Of a DNA stretch of 64,000 bases, positions 1 through 11,361 are shown piece after piece. Source of the DNA: Malania oleifera (lineage: Eukaryota > Streptophyta > Magnoliopsida > Santalales > Ximeniaceae); NCBI RefSeq assembly GCF_029873635.1, contig NC_080420.1:32169032-32233031 (forward strand), written 5' to 3'. The notes below the pieces were generated by a model. It saw only the letters and a program-made list of their open reading frames with translations. It ran no database searches and was not told the DNA's origin. The position numbers and the translations under genes were made by a program. Positions within the stretch are counted from its first letter, which is position 1. The number at the start of each line of letters is the position of its first letter.

Positions 1-380
1 TGGGGCATAAGAAACCATTATTTGAGTTTTAAAAAATTTAAAATTTTTACCGTTAACAGTGTTTAGATGACTGAACTTTTGGGTTCAGTCTTCTGAAGTT
101 CCTTAAAACTTTGAAAAATTGAACTGGACACAGGGTCAGACGTCTGAAGCATAAGTTTAGACTTTTGAAGTTCCTGTTTAGATGACTGAACTAACCATTC
201 AGACGTCTGAATGTGTTCTGCCTGTTCCGTGTTTCAAAAATAAAATCTCCAGTCTTTTGAATTAAATCTTTAGACTTTTAAAGAAATTTTTCAAAACGTC
301 TGAAGTAAAACTTTAGTTGTCTGAGGTGCTTCTTCAAACATCTGAGGATTCTCCTCAGTCGTCTGGATAGACCACTTTCA
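1..380. repeat. Array of short GACGTC/GACTGAA palindromic motifs
   Basis: About ten degenerate copies of a short palindrome-like motif of the type TTCAGACGTCTGAA or GTTTAGATGACTGAAC are scattered here, for example near 60-110, 140-215 and 290-365. There is no coding potential; the ORFs across it are chance. Related motifs recur at 51560-51605. By analogy with LTR arrays elsewhere in this window, this is probably part of a retrotransposon LTR, but no LTR ends are visible. Confidence 0.5.
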
Positions 381-1990
381 GAAATTTCAATTTTGTTTTC
401 AAAAGTTTTTTTTGCTCTCTTTCTTTGATTAAATTTAAAACATTTTCCAAGTGTAGTCACCCTAATTTTTACCAAGCCTTTTTGAAAAGACCTGGTGTAA
501 TAAAGTTGACTTTAAGTCTAATTAGAGTCCTGATTGTTCCAATTTTGAGTCTTTTTAATAACTAGAGTCCCATTCTAAAATCTCAATTATCTCAAGATGG
601 TCTTACAATTTAGAGTCGAGTCTGGATATTCTAGGAAAAGCTTCTTGAGTCCTTCCTACTATAGTTATAAACTGAATTTTTCATAAGATTTATTCGCAAA
701 ATCATATTGAACTGAGAACCCCGAATTTCAAAAATTTATCCTTCCCATTTTTTCAAAAATTAATAACACTAATAAGTCCCAAAAGTTCAAGTCGAGTCTT
801 GGTGTGCTAGGAAATTTTCGTTCTTTGAGTCAAATTTCGAAATTAAGCAATGTGTTGTTAAAAGTTGAGCTTAAATGTTTAAATGACCCTTTCAAACTTT
901 TAATGAGATTTTAATTGAGTGAGTACTTTAATTTAAAAATCGGGTTTCTGTTTAGATGTTAAATTTATGCTTCAATCACTAGGTTCTTTTAGGACAAAAT
1001 TGGTCAACATGTTTGATCAAAATTGGTCAATTTATTTGATCAAAATTGGTCAACATTAGGGGTACATGCATCATTCATTCAAGGAAGGCAGGTGTGCACA
1101 CATGCACACACAGACTTTTAAACATACTAAAAGGAAAGTTGTAGGCATACATAGGGAAATAAAACACAGCTAATAAGATGTACAAGTTAATGTTGCAGGA
1201 AAGAATTCCCGGGGTACATACAGGATACGTTAGCCAAAAAGAAAGCTAAAAAATCAAAAAATATAAATACAAAATAAAAATCAAAATGCAACAAGAAAAT
1301 GTCTTGCCCTCCACTCGTGGGCTGCCACCTGGAGCCTCCAAGTTTCTTGCGCACAAAAGCAACAACAATGAAAATGGAAAGTGAAATCACGTAAGAAGGA
1401 ATTATTCCCTAACGGTTCGTTAATGGAGGAATCGGTCGGAATAATCCACGTTGGAAGAGAGGAAGTGGCGCCTAGCACACTGCAAAGAAACCTCAGGGAA
1501 TACAACTACACCCTGCCCAAATTGAGAGAAGATTGAGCTTGTGAGAAAGAAAGAGTAAGATAGAATTCAGAACAAGGAAAACTTTGCCAAATTGCAGAGA
1601 GAAGAGAAGTAGAAAGCTTAGAAAACTTCTGCAAAAATTAGAAACAAAAAAAACAGAGAGAAAGAAGTTAAGAGCTAGAGAAGCTCTGCGGAGGCTGAGA
1701 GTCAGAAAAGAAAAAACTCAAAGCGAAAACTCTGAAAATTTTGAAAGCAGCAAAGACACCGCAAAAGTAGGGAGGTAGAGTACAGAGAGCTCACCACAAA
1801 GATAAGGAATTCCGGACGTACATACTCATATAGAGAAGGGAGAAGAAGATAGGAGAAGGAAAGGAGTTGGGTAAGAATCTAAGATCTATCCTTCTTGTTT
1901 TGTTCAAGTCCGTACAATTATTGCCTGTGTGAGTGTGAGTGCAAGTTCCCCCTCCCTGAATCTCTGAACCAAACCCCTGAAACTAGACCT
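381..1990. other. Non-coding, AT-rich, repeat-like sequence
   Basis: No gene is recognisable. Visible features are a triplicated 23-bp unit at 995-1057 (listed separately) and a purine-rich stretch at 1530-1800 dense in AGAGAAG and GAAAA runs. Short ORFs here (for example 1584-1778) are lysine/arginine/glutamate-rich by-products of that composition. It is probably part of a decayed LTR or leader of a large retroelement. Confidence 0.4.
995..1057. repeat. 23-bp tandem repeat, 2.7 copies
   Basis: The unit CAAAATTGGTCAA plus a spacer ending in TTTGAT occurs at 995-1017, 1018-1040 and 1041-1057. The copies are nearly identical and each contains TTGGTCAA and TTGATCAA half-palindromes. Confidence 0.85.
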
Positions 1991-2530
1991 TGAGCTCCAA
2001 CCCTAAGCCCAAACTTTGTTTAAAACCTTCAAACCCACTTTGTTTTAAAAATGCCCCCGGCCCATTTTTATTTTAAACCAAACCCTTTTTAAAATAAAAA
2101 AAAAAAATATGCCCCCAGTCTAGTTTTTTTATCAGAGCCCATTTTGAACATTTGAACCCAGACCCCTTTTCAAAATACCTCAAGCCCGTTTCAAAATTTT
2201 AACAACCCAACCCATTCTCAAATTTAAACCTATTTTTAAAATTCAACTCTAGGCCTTGTTTTTAAAATCCAACCAAAGCCCAAAAACCTTTTTAAAACAC
2301 TCAAGCCCGGTTCACTTTTAAAATACCCTAAAGCCCATCACATTTTAAAATAAATCCCCCCAAGCACATTTTAAAACTAATCTAAGGCCCAACTTTCTAA
2401 AATAAACCTCAAGCCCATTTCTAGACTTAACCCAGAAGCCCATTTTAAAATTCAAATTCCAAAACCCATTTTTTGAAAATAAACCCTAAGGCCATTTTCT
2501 AAAACCCAAAGCCCAATCCGGTTCCAACTC
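1990..2530. repeat. Degenerate AAGCCCATTTTAAAA-type short repeats
   Basis: Roughly twenty irregular repeats of AAGCCC or AACCC followed by ATTTTAAAA-like sequence occur over about 540 bases, with one strand rich in CCC and TTTTAAAA. No coding potential is seen. The pattern suggests expansion of a short unit by slippage or unequal exchange, as is common near retrotransposon LTRs. Confidence 0.7.
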
Positions 2531-3345
2531 GCCCTAGTCCTCATGTGACAACCCCCACGTGACTAGGCCCCCCTGAGCCAACAAGCTTGACTCGGGATAA
2601 ACTGAGTTCCCAAAGTCCTGGGTTGACTCGCATGAGTCAACCCTGTCACCCACTCATTGGGTTGAGACGATTCCACTTGTCTTCAACCCGAGACCGACAA
2701 AGCAAACCCTAGCCCCAATTCCCAAATTGCAAAACATAAGCAGCATTATTTAGATCTTGTACATCATTCATCGATAAAAAACAATAATAATAAAAAGGGG
2801 AAGAAGGTTCAAAGATACTTAGCTTGTGTTTTTGTCTTCAAATGGCTTGATCAATTGAACCTCCCTCTCAAATCTTGTAATCGACCTTACTCTTAGGACC
2901 ACCCTTTGGTGTTTGGGTCATAAACTCCAGCTTCACATCTTGGAAGGATACAAGGAGTTCGAGGAAGTTTCGAGAGGAGACCTAGGGTTTGGGTCGCATG
3001 AGATTCGTAGAAAACAGAGGTAGAAAATAGAATCGAAAGAGAAAAGAGAGATCAATGAAGAGAGTGGGTTTTGAAGGGAGATTGGGGTTTCTGAAGACCC
3101 TCATTGAAAAACAGAAGACGGAGAGAGGAGAGGGGGAAAGAGAAGATTGAAGTTGCAGAAACCATTAGGGTTTCTGAGCCTGATTTGTTGAGAAGAGAAT
3201 AGAGAGAGGTAAGTTGTGAGGAGGAGGTAAAGGCTTCGTCTTCAGAGTTGTAGAGAGAGAATGAGAAAGAGAGCAAACAAATGGAATTTAAGAGAGCAAA
3301 AATGAGAGAACCAAATTTTTTTGGTTTAAATATGTTCACCCTCAA
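2531..3345 (-). promoter_or_regulatory. Possible minus-strand promoter and CT-rich leader
   Basis: On the minus strand, a TATTTAAA box (3325-3332) is followed by a strongly CT-rich stretch (about 3300-3000) like a plant 5' leader. A cluster of ACGTG motifs lies upstream of the box. A minus-strand ORF at 3052-3345 reads through the leader but resembles no family. This may be the U3/R region of an LTR or the remnant of a host promoter. It is inference from composition and motif order only. Confidence 0.3.
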
Positions 3346-4040
3346 AACCGTTCGATTGGAACACGTGGCTTCACCTTGAAGGTCCGATTAAGAGAGTTAC
3401 GTGGCCTTCTAACCGCCCTCGGATCGTCATCCCTATTAACGGTTGAGATCCTCGCGTCAGAGAGCAATTATTGCACCTGTCCTCTCTGCATCAGTGGCTC
3501 ATAGAGAGCCGTTGGATCCTCGCCCACCCTGGACGACTCCGATCTAGTCAATAACAGTAATCCTAATGAGCTCCTTCCCCTGCCATTCGATCCCCCATGC
3601 ATCAACGACCAAGATCGTTGCGTCAGAAGCAACGATGGTCGTCCACCTACTTCTCCATTCATCAGGCGACACGTGTCGTTGTTCCCTGGCATCATTAATG
3701 TGGGAGGGCATCTTCTTTCTCAGCCGTCAGATCTTCTCCTTTAGGAATAGTTCAGATCGCTTCACACCAGTCGTCCTGACACGTCTCGCCCTCGTCGTTG
3801 GATCGCCGCTCTCATCAACTGTTAGCATGCCCCCTATGCTAGAAATCATCATGACGCCAGTTCCTCTGCCTATGGCTCTATATGTGTCATCCTTCTCACC
3901 CGCACAATGCCAATGTGACGCGGCTTCTCCTCAACCCTCTGATCCACGTCTCTCACGGACGCTCAAGATCACGCCACGTGGGCAAACCATACCGCACACC
4001 TACCAGTCTCTCAAGCGTTGACACGTGGCACGGTTTCAAG
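3346..4040. promoter_or_regulatory. GC-richer block with clustered ACGTG (G-box-like) motifs
   Basis: CACGTGG or ACGTGG cores occur at 3362, 3399, 3670, 3974 and 4022, with one more outlying at 2557, alongside repeated CGTTGGATC/CGTCAGATC phrases. The block is much richer in CpG than its surroundings. A 151-residue ORF at 3566-4021 shows no family resemblance and is probably chance. ACGTG cores are classic bZIP/bHLH targets in plants; whether they act here is unknown. Confidence 0.45.
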
Positions 4041-4310
4041 CCAGCCGGTCTTGACCCGGACCTTAAAACCAGTCTCCCTCAGACTAGTCAAAGTTGAACT
4101 GGTCCACCCCCTGAATCGGATTGATCTGGTTCTTCTTATTTTCTTTATTTTATGTATATTTCCAAATAATTCCTTTTAAAAATGCATAAAATCCATAAAA
4201 AACATATAAAAATTCAGAAAAATTCCCAAAATTCCAAAAAACCTAAGAATTTCTAAAAAAGATGTTTAGGCTAGTTTTCATGGGTTCAAAATAAATTCGT
4301 ACATCAAAAT
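4040..4310. repeat. First copy of a diverged about 1-kb-spaced direct repeat
   Basis: The run from the GGTCTTGACC-like motif through ACCAGTCT, the T-rich CTTTATTTTATGTA stretch and the AAATTCAGAAAAATTC run matches, in order, the sequence at 5035-5410. The CATGCA array lies between the copies. Divergence is considerable; this looks like an old tandem duplication. Confidence 0.6.
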
Positions 4311-5030
4311 CACATACATGCACGCGTGTTCATCCATACAACTACACTCCTGCAATCATAAACTTATTCACAAATTCATGCACACACATGCATACATGCA
4401 CACATCTACACATCCACAAACTCACATAGTTACACATTCACATACATACATACATGTACGTAATACTCTCATACACACATGCATGCACTCAACACCTTGA
4501 TACACACACATTCACTTAGTCATGCACGTACATGCATGCATGCATTCGCTCTTAAACACACATACTCTTGTTACATGCACACGTGCCCATTCATACAAGT
4601 TCACACACATGCTCATGATACATGCATGCATGCATTCACACTCATGTTACATGCATGCATACATCCATATGTATACAACACATTCACATACTCATGCACA
4701 TGCATACATACGTTCATACATGCACCTATGTCCACGCATACCCATAGTCATGCATTCATGCATGTGCGTACACTATACTCACACCACCCACATGCACACA
4801 CATTTATGCATGTGCTCATCCATGCATGCACCCACATTCACATCCATGTGCACAACTCACGCACATGCCCACATCTCATGCACATGCACACACATTTATG
4901 CATGTGCTCATCCATGCATGCACCCACATTCACATCCATGTGCACAACTCACGCACATGCCCACATCTCATGCACATGCACACACATCCATGCACTCAAC
5001 ATCCATGCTCGTGCCCGTAGACATACTCTG
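4311..5030. repeat. CATGCA/CACATAC-rich low-complexity array
   Basis: About 720 bases made of interleaved CATGCA, CACACA, CATACA and CATTCA units. Long ORFs in two frames (up to 194 residues, rich in His, Thr and Met) are translation products of the repeat and show no evidence of being genes. Confidence 0.9.
4791..4992. repeat. 92-bp perfect tandem repeat inside the CATGCA array
   Basis: A unit starting CATGCACACACATTTATG begins at 4791 and again at 4883, and a third partial copy begins at 4975. The first two copies appear identical over 92 bases, pointing to recent duplication within an otherwise diverged array. Confidence 0.9.
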
Positions 5031-5034
5031 AACC

Positions 5035-5410
5035 CATTGGTCTCGACCAAGACCGTAAACTAGTTTTTCCCCGAACCGGTCAATGTTTGACCGGTTCCCC
5101 TCTCCTGAACCTGTTGGCACTGGTTTTCTTCATTTTATTTATTTAGTATCATTTCAATATTTGAAAAATTCAAAAAAATCCACAAAATTTTTAGAAAACT
5201 CCAAAAAAATATTGTCAAACTTTGACTTCCATGGTTTTTGTTTTAATTTTATTTGGGTTATTTTAAGGTTCAAGAAGAATATCAAAAAATCACAAAAATG
5301 TTTTCACACTTAGAAAAATCACAAAAATATTTTTTTTAGGTCCAGAAAATCATTTCCATCTCGAACAAAATTCCAAAAACCTGGATCTAGCATCAACAAT
5401 AAGAAAATAA
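5035..5410. repeat. Second copy of the about 1-kb-spaced direct repeat
   Basis: Homologous in order to 4040-4310: a GGTCTCGACC-like start, AACTAGTTTTTCCCC, GTTGACCGGTTCCCC-like motifs, then T-rich and AAAATTC runs. No coding content. Confidence 0.6.
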
Positions 5411-5652
5411 AATAAAAATATACAGCATGCTAATATCGAATAAGGATTTCAAATGTAAAATTTGAGAAAAAAAATTTTATTCTACACATTTTATTGAAAT
5501 TTTTTAAAACATATATAGTTTTTAAACAATATATATTATGATAAAATGTATATGTAATTAAAGATCACTTGCATTTGTTAGATCATTTTTTGAGTAATAA
5601 AATAAATTTCCATGCTAGTAAAAACTATTTGTATTTTTTTGATGTTTTGGCA

Positions 5653-5716
<64 letters not shown>
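5653..5716. repeat. (CA)n(TA)n compound microsatellite
   Basis: About 15 CA units run directly into about 14 AT units. The rest of 5411-5840 is AT-rich with nothing recognisable. Confidence 0.95.
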
Positions 5717-5719
<3 letters not shown>

Positions 5720-5840
5720 TACTAATAATAGTTTAGTTATTGGTGTTTATATATTTTTAATTATAATATTTGAATAACAATATCGGTCTAGCCAATTTAA
5801 AAACTGTTACGACATCGAGGAGCTTGCAATAAAGAGGCTA

Positions 5841-7560
5841 GGGTCATGTTATCCTAGTATTGCACAATAGCTTAAAGTTGTGAAGTCTGGTGTCCCCAAC
5901 TCTTCTTGTACTCATGAAATATAGTGATAAGTCCCCCATGGGGCAAGCTCCTATATGGGCTACGAAACTAAAAATATCAGATCTCATGCAATCCAAGTGA
6001 ACATAATGACTTTGAAACCTCATTTATGTTTTCAAATTTTACTTTGTTCATTTGTATGATTTATGCTAATTCCTTGCCCATCTTGCATACTCTCTCTCTT
6101 TCTTAATTCAGGATCTCTTAGGCATGTATGTGTCTAAGAAATCCCATCTCATCCCTAGTCCTGTTGCATCCTCCAATTCTAAATCCTAAGTATGGATATG
6201 CCAAAATCTCAACAAGGTGAGGAGTCTTACATTGTTAATTAAAAATTTGAAGCATTGGAGAAAGCAGTGGAAGAGTTGGCTGTTGAATAAAGCTAAGGCA
6301 CTTATGAACTATACATGTTTCTTCCGCTATCGGAGGCACCTCCATCCATAATCCTCCTAGCACAAGTCGTTGACCAAGCTAAACAAGATACCAAGATACC
6401 CCCGTGGAATAGAAAATGTCTAAGGGTGAGCAAGTGAAAAATAATAGGGAATGCATGGATTTCATTGAAGAACAACTAAGAGCAGTCTAGAGCCTATAGG
6501 ATGTGGAGGTAGTAGAGTTCGAAGATCTATGCTTATTTACTAACTTAAGGATCCCTCCCAAGTCTAGAATGCCTCATTTTGACAAATATGATGGAACTAG
6601 GTGCCTAAAGACCCATATGAAAATATATGCAAGTAATATGACACTTTATTTTGAGGATAAGAAGCTACTCATTCACATCTTTCATGAAAGCCTCATAGGT
6701 CCAGCACTGAAGTGATATACCTCGTTGGAAAAAGATAGCATACAAAATTGGAAAGACCTAGCCAAAAAGCCCTTGAGGCAATACAAGTTTAACCTAGATG
6801 TCGCTCCCAACCGTCTTAACTTGCAAAACATAGAGAAGAAGACATCAAAGATCTTCAAGGAGTATGCACAAATAGTGGAGAGAGTTAGCAACTCCCTTGA
6901 TTGTTAGAAGAAAATTCGGTGCATCTTTTTGTAGGAACTTTGGAAGGAATCTATTAAGAAAGATTGTTGGGACACAATAGGACTAATTTTACAAATGTTG
7001 TATAAATAAGTGAGAAAATTGAAAGGGGTTAGAAGTCTGAAAAAATGGTGGATTATATAGTGTTGCGACCATTTTAGCCACCAAAAGAGGAAGAACCAAC
7101 CTATGAAGAAAAGGTTGAATAAATTTGTGTTATTAATCATGGGGAAGCAGAAGGACAAGACAAGATTACAACTCATTCATCAATTTCAGCACTAACCCAC
7201 TGCACATCCTCACTTTTCAATCCATCCTCAACCATACATTTTCCTAGCACAATTCTCAAATCTAGGACCTCTATATCAATCTACCCTAACAGTATAGAAT
7301 CTATGCTCGACACCATCCAACAAAACCCATTAACAAAAATCATATACCATTAGCTAGCCTCCCAAGGCAAGATTACTCCGGTACCTCTAATTGTACGACC
7401 ATCTTCAAAGTGGCACAATTTCATGGTATCTTATAAGTGTCATATGAATGCCCCTGGTCACCCCATAGAAAGGTGCATAGCAATAAGGCACTAATACAAG
7501 ATTTAAAAAACGCCAAAGGTCTTGCACCCCCAAACAACTCACGGAGGAGGCATGAGTGTG
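5841..7560 (+). pseudogene. Decayed Ty3/gypsy gag (TAT/Ogre-like)
   Basis: Translation pieces at 6503-6715 and 6725-6907 read as a retrotransposon gag domain, including a PHFDKYDGT-type motif, then LLIHIFHESLIGPAL, then an LRQYKFNLDVAPNR block. This order is typical of the gag of TAT/Ogre-type Ty3/gypsy elements. Further on (7370-7560), a Cys-His-rich stretch ending in HGGGM matches the linker after that gag domain. In-frame stops separate the pieces, so no intact protein is possible. No matching protease or RT was found downstream, and no LTRs were identified. The family call is from motif recognition, not a search. Confidence 0.7.
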
Positions 7561-8260
7561 AGGATTGAATCGCCACTAGACTTCAAAGGCTCCTTAATAA
7601 ACATGATCGAGTATATAGTCAAAGAATCCCAGGAAGCGGAACTTGGAAATCATTTGATAGGGTCAACTAGCGAAGAGAAAAGGGTGGAAATTATTGAACA
7701 AAGGATGGCTCAGTTGTTAGTCATTTTTAGGGAAAGTGACCTCGGTGAGGATCCTATTATAAAGGCATTATAGCAAGATAGCATTGCCAGTCTGGAGAAA
7801 AGGGTCGAGGTTATGGAAAAGACTTTGGAAGAGTTTTTAAAGGCCATTAAAGGGAAGGATCCTACTGACAACCTAGTCAGCCCTTTGGTCACTCACACAA
7901 TCCCAATCCACCCACCCTCATCAAGCCAGGAGCCATCGTCTGCACACCAAGTCAATCCTCTTTGTTCTCAGCCTGCTATGGAGCAAACATGCCAGGTTCC
8001 CTCAGCCTCCTTTATATAGACTTTAGTGCTTAAAAGAAAGGAATGCAAGATAGCCCATGGTATATTCCACTAGGGCAAATAACACTCCCAAGGTTCAGAA
8101 GTCTTGTCGAGAGTTCACTCCATTGCCCATCTCCTTAACAAAGCTCTTCAAAAATCGGCCGCCTAAGGAAAAATGGTACCTATCCTTGTTGAAGGTCTGG
8201 CTCCACATAAAGAGGTCTCTGAATGTCCGAATTTGTCTTCTTTCCTAGGCGATTTTCTCG
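7561..8260 (+). pseudogene. Gag-linker remnant of the same gypsy element
   Basis: Pieces at 7522-7773, 7813-8019 and 8057-8248 carry coiled-coil-like segments (for example EKRVEVMEKTLEEFLKAIKG), a Pro/Ser-rich linker and a REFTPLPIS motif like that in TAT-type gag regions. Stops and frameshifts interrupt them. They continue directly from the gag domain upstream and are probably part of the same dead element. Confidence 0.5.
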
Positions 8261-9411
8261 TTAAATAGGTCAAAATTCGTCTTCTGATTTATGTTCTTTT
8301 TTCACACCTACAATTTCTTCTCTAAAATTTTCATTTTGGAGAGAGATTTCAAAGTAGAAAACTGACTCATTGTCAACATCTCGGCAGCAAACTTTAGCAT
8401 ATGCCAAATAGAATCGATTAAGTCAAAATTGGAGCATTTTCAGCCTAATCAAGCAACAACAATCGCAGTGAAATTGAGATCTTCCAAGATCTTGGTGCAG
8501 GCGAGGTGGAGGAGGAACCCATTGAGGTACAAAATGCCTTTGGATCTCATGACCTCTTTCTTGATCTTAAAGATCTCATCGTTCGTAAAGGACTTGTGGA
8601 GGGAGACGAGATGGGACATGATCTTGGAAGTGTTGGAGGCGATGCTTCCGAAGGTCGCCAGCTTGTCCAACTAGAAAATGCCATTAGGACAAGGTGAATA
8701 AAGCATATTCAACATGTGGTTTCAAAGCCTAAGTTTGTGCATGCAAGCTGTTTGACAGAATTCCTCAGTGAAGTATGGAGGTGAATATAAATAGTGGTAA
8801 GGAGATCATGGAAGGGCAAAGATGTTATACTTGACTTTATTCGGAGAACATGGGTGATGATGCCAATCTCAAAGATGTGTTAGATAAGAAATGGAAAATG
8901 TATTCAAACATATCCTTATTTTTTTAAAAAAATTTATTAAATTTATATATTTTAATGTACTTCTAAAAAAATAAAATATTTCATTCCATTATCATATAAC
9001 TTTATACTAAATATGAGCATGGAAATGAAAATGAGAATGATCATTTCATTCTAGTGTGATTCTATGTTTGCAACCAAACATTGGAATGGCAATGGTCATT
9101 CCATTCTATTCCTCAGTCCATTACATTCTTCAATCCATTCCATTCCTATTTCATTTCATTCTTACATATCAAACATAATTGTTACCCTCAGAGCCACACG
9201 AAGGATTCTACAAAATAAATCCTTCAAAAATCCTTTATGATAATGTTGTAAGCATGGACCAATGATATTGCAAGAACCTCAAACAAATGGGACCAAAGTG
9301 CCATGAAAAATGTCTTGGACATTCACCAATATGGAAACAATTTCAAATCTAATGTTGATATTATTCACAAAAATGGCGATTTACTTTATAAAAGGTGTGC
9401 TTAAGAGGTCA
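8261..9411. other. No recognisable gene; ATTCCATTCC-rich tract
   Basis: A minus-strand ORF of 73 residues (8449-8670) and overlapping plus-strand ORFs are open, but I recognise no family in either direction. From about 8970 to 9180 the sequence is dense in ATTCCATTC and GGAATG motifs in both orientations, with CAAACAT near its ends, as in some plant MITE-like elements. No clear terminal repeats or target duplications were found. Confidence 0.35.
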
Positions 9412-10068
9412 TTTAGGGGCCTTAGCTGGTGATCTGTTTCCCTCTCGACGATGAAGCTTATCCCCTATCATCTCACAGGCCGACCTTGACCCTTGTTATT
9501 TTGAGGTCATATCTAGTATTCAGAATTTGTCTCGATTTAATACTACTCTCGCGGTCCGCACTGAAGTAGTGCTTTACAGGGATGTCTAGTCAACTACTGC
9601 GCCTTAACGCATTTCAGAGAAAAGTAGCTAGCTCTGAATTCAAGTGGCATTTCACCCCTAAACCACTACTCATCCACTGATTCTTCAAACATCAGTCAGT
9701 TCGAACCTCCACTTAGTTTCACTCAAACTTCATCTTGGTCATGGATAGATCACCTAGGTTCGCATCCATAAGTAGTGACAATTGCCTTATGAAGACTCGC
9801 TTTCGCTATGGCTCTAAGGAGTTTCCATAACCAAGCCACTGTCTATGAGTCGCCGACTCATTCTTCAACAGACACGTGGTCAGAGCCTTGGGCTCTTCAC
9901 ACTGCTTGGGAGCTTACGGTTTCATAGTCTATTTCACTCCCCGATGGGGGTTCTTTTACCCCTTCCCTCACGGTACTACTTCGCTATCGGTCACCCAGTA
10001 GTATTTAGCCTTACAAGGTCTTCCTTGCTGATTCACATAGGATTCCACGCGCCCCATGCTACTCGATA
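9412..10068 (-). pseudogene. Plastid 23S rRNA fragment in nuclear DNA (NUPT)
   Basis: The reverse complement reads as the 5' portion of plastid 23S rRNA. Recognisable stretches include GACCGATAGCGAAGTAGTA, the CCGTGAGGGAAGGG motif and AGGGGTGAAATGCCACTTG. The fragment carries many C-to-T and G-to-A changes and several small deletions relative to what I know of the plastid gene, so it is an old, non-functional nuclear copy. The ORF at 9845-10090 within it is a chance reading frame. The ends are approximate: homology starts near GGGGCCTTAGCTGG and fades after ATGCTACTCG. Confidence 0.92.
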
Positions 10069-10974
10069 CCTCCATCTAATGCCTCCATGATCTAAGAGAC
10101 TATGATAAGCTATTTTGACATGTTCAATAATGAAAGACAATAAACAGATTGGAGATGCTTGTATTCTAGTATTCTTTTTCCTTAAATATAAAAGCTATAT
10201 AAATTTAAGCAGTGTGCTTAGCTACTTCTTTAAATTTTATGTCTCTTTTACATGTCAAATGACTAAAAGAACCAAGTTTTTTTATTGATGTCGGTGGTTG
10301 GATACATTAAGAGAAAAAAAGAAAAAGATAGTAGCATTTCCATTTCTATTTTTCTAACATTAATCAATGATATAAATCGACCAGCTTATGTTTTTTTATC
10401 TTTTTTTTTTTTTTTTTTTCGCAAACTATCTTTCTACTTCCATTGAGGTGTGGTTGTCACAATGATGGATATTCTCACCCTCCCTATACATGTAGTCTTG
10501 AAAGGAAAACTTTGAAATGAAGAAGTATCATTTATACAACATGAGCAAATCAATGTTCCTTGTGATAAGAATCCATAGCCCGCTCCATGCTTTTAGAGTC
10601 CGCTCCATGTTTTTAGTTGTCTAATGTTGCCTCTTTTCACTTACTTTGCTAACGGATTCCAAATATGTAGGTTCATACTATAAAATTATTTCACATATTC
10701 AACTATGTTTACAAAGTACCTTTATTAGTTTGTGTTACGGGCAAAAAAATTTTAATTTAAAAATTAATTTTTAATTAAAATATTAACAATTATGAGTGTA
10801 AAATTAATTTAATGAATTATATTTTATTTTAAAAGAATTTCGAATCTTTATAACTTTATGATCTTCTACTCTTTATCATTTTCTAGACAATTTTCGGTGT
10901 CTTTCCATAACTTCCTTGAGTCCTCTTAAATTTTATAATCTCTTATATAATATCCAAAAAAGTAAAAGTTGTCG
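10069..10974. other. AT-rich intergenic sequence
   Basis: No coding potential is recognised. It contains a poly-T run (about 10407-10430) and a short duplication of CGCTCCATG-TTTTTAG near 10580-10612. Confidence 0.6.
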
Positions 10975-11361
10975 AGATGAGAATACTTAAATGGATGAGT
11001 GGTATAACATTGAAAGATAAATTAAGGAATGAACATATTCATGGTAAGTTAGGTATAATTCCTATAGAAAATTAGATAAGAGAGGGACGACTTAGATAGT
11101 ATGGACACTTGCAACGTAAGCCTTATAATACCCCTATGAGGAAGTGATTTAGTTACTGTGGGATGATTTAGTTACTGTGGGGTGTAGTAAAAAGGATAGA
11201 AATAGACCTAAAATAATTTGAGAGATAGTGAGTAAGGATTTAATATCTTTAAATCTATAAAAAGAAATGGTATATGATTGCATAAATTAGCGAAAAAAGA
11301 TTTATATAACTGATCCCACTTAGTGAAACTAATGCTTAGTTTTGCTGTTGTTGTTGTTGCT
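10975..11361 (+). mobile_element. 3' end of an RTE-type LINE (remnant)
   Basis: Interrupted reading frames resemble the C-terminal tail of plant RTE-clade LINE reverse transcriptases: a RxLKWMSG-like start, KxRNEHIHGKLG, and a GRLRxYGH segment. The end has the CCCACTTAGTG-like 3' signature followed by (GTT)n at 11342-11361, which is characteristic of RTE 3' termini. It is truncated at the 5' side and full of stops. Confidence 0.75.

Noticed and set aside
3566-4021. 151-residue plus-strand ORF
   Set aside because: No family resemblance, lies in a motif cluster with repeated phrases, and no codon-level sign of selection can be seen.
4318-5063. Long His/Thr/Met-rich ORFs (up to 194 residues)
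   Set aside because: They are translations of the CATGCA/CACACA array in two or more frames at once, so not evidence of a gene.
8449-8697. ORFs on both strands, one of 73 residues on the minus strand
   Set aside because: I compared the translations with pentatricopeptide, kinase and transposon motifs from memory and found no convincing match; could be a remnant of a host gene but unsupported.
9845-10090. 81-residue ORF
   Set aside because: Lies entirely on the antisense of the plastid 23S rRNA fragment.
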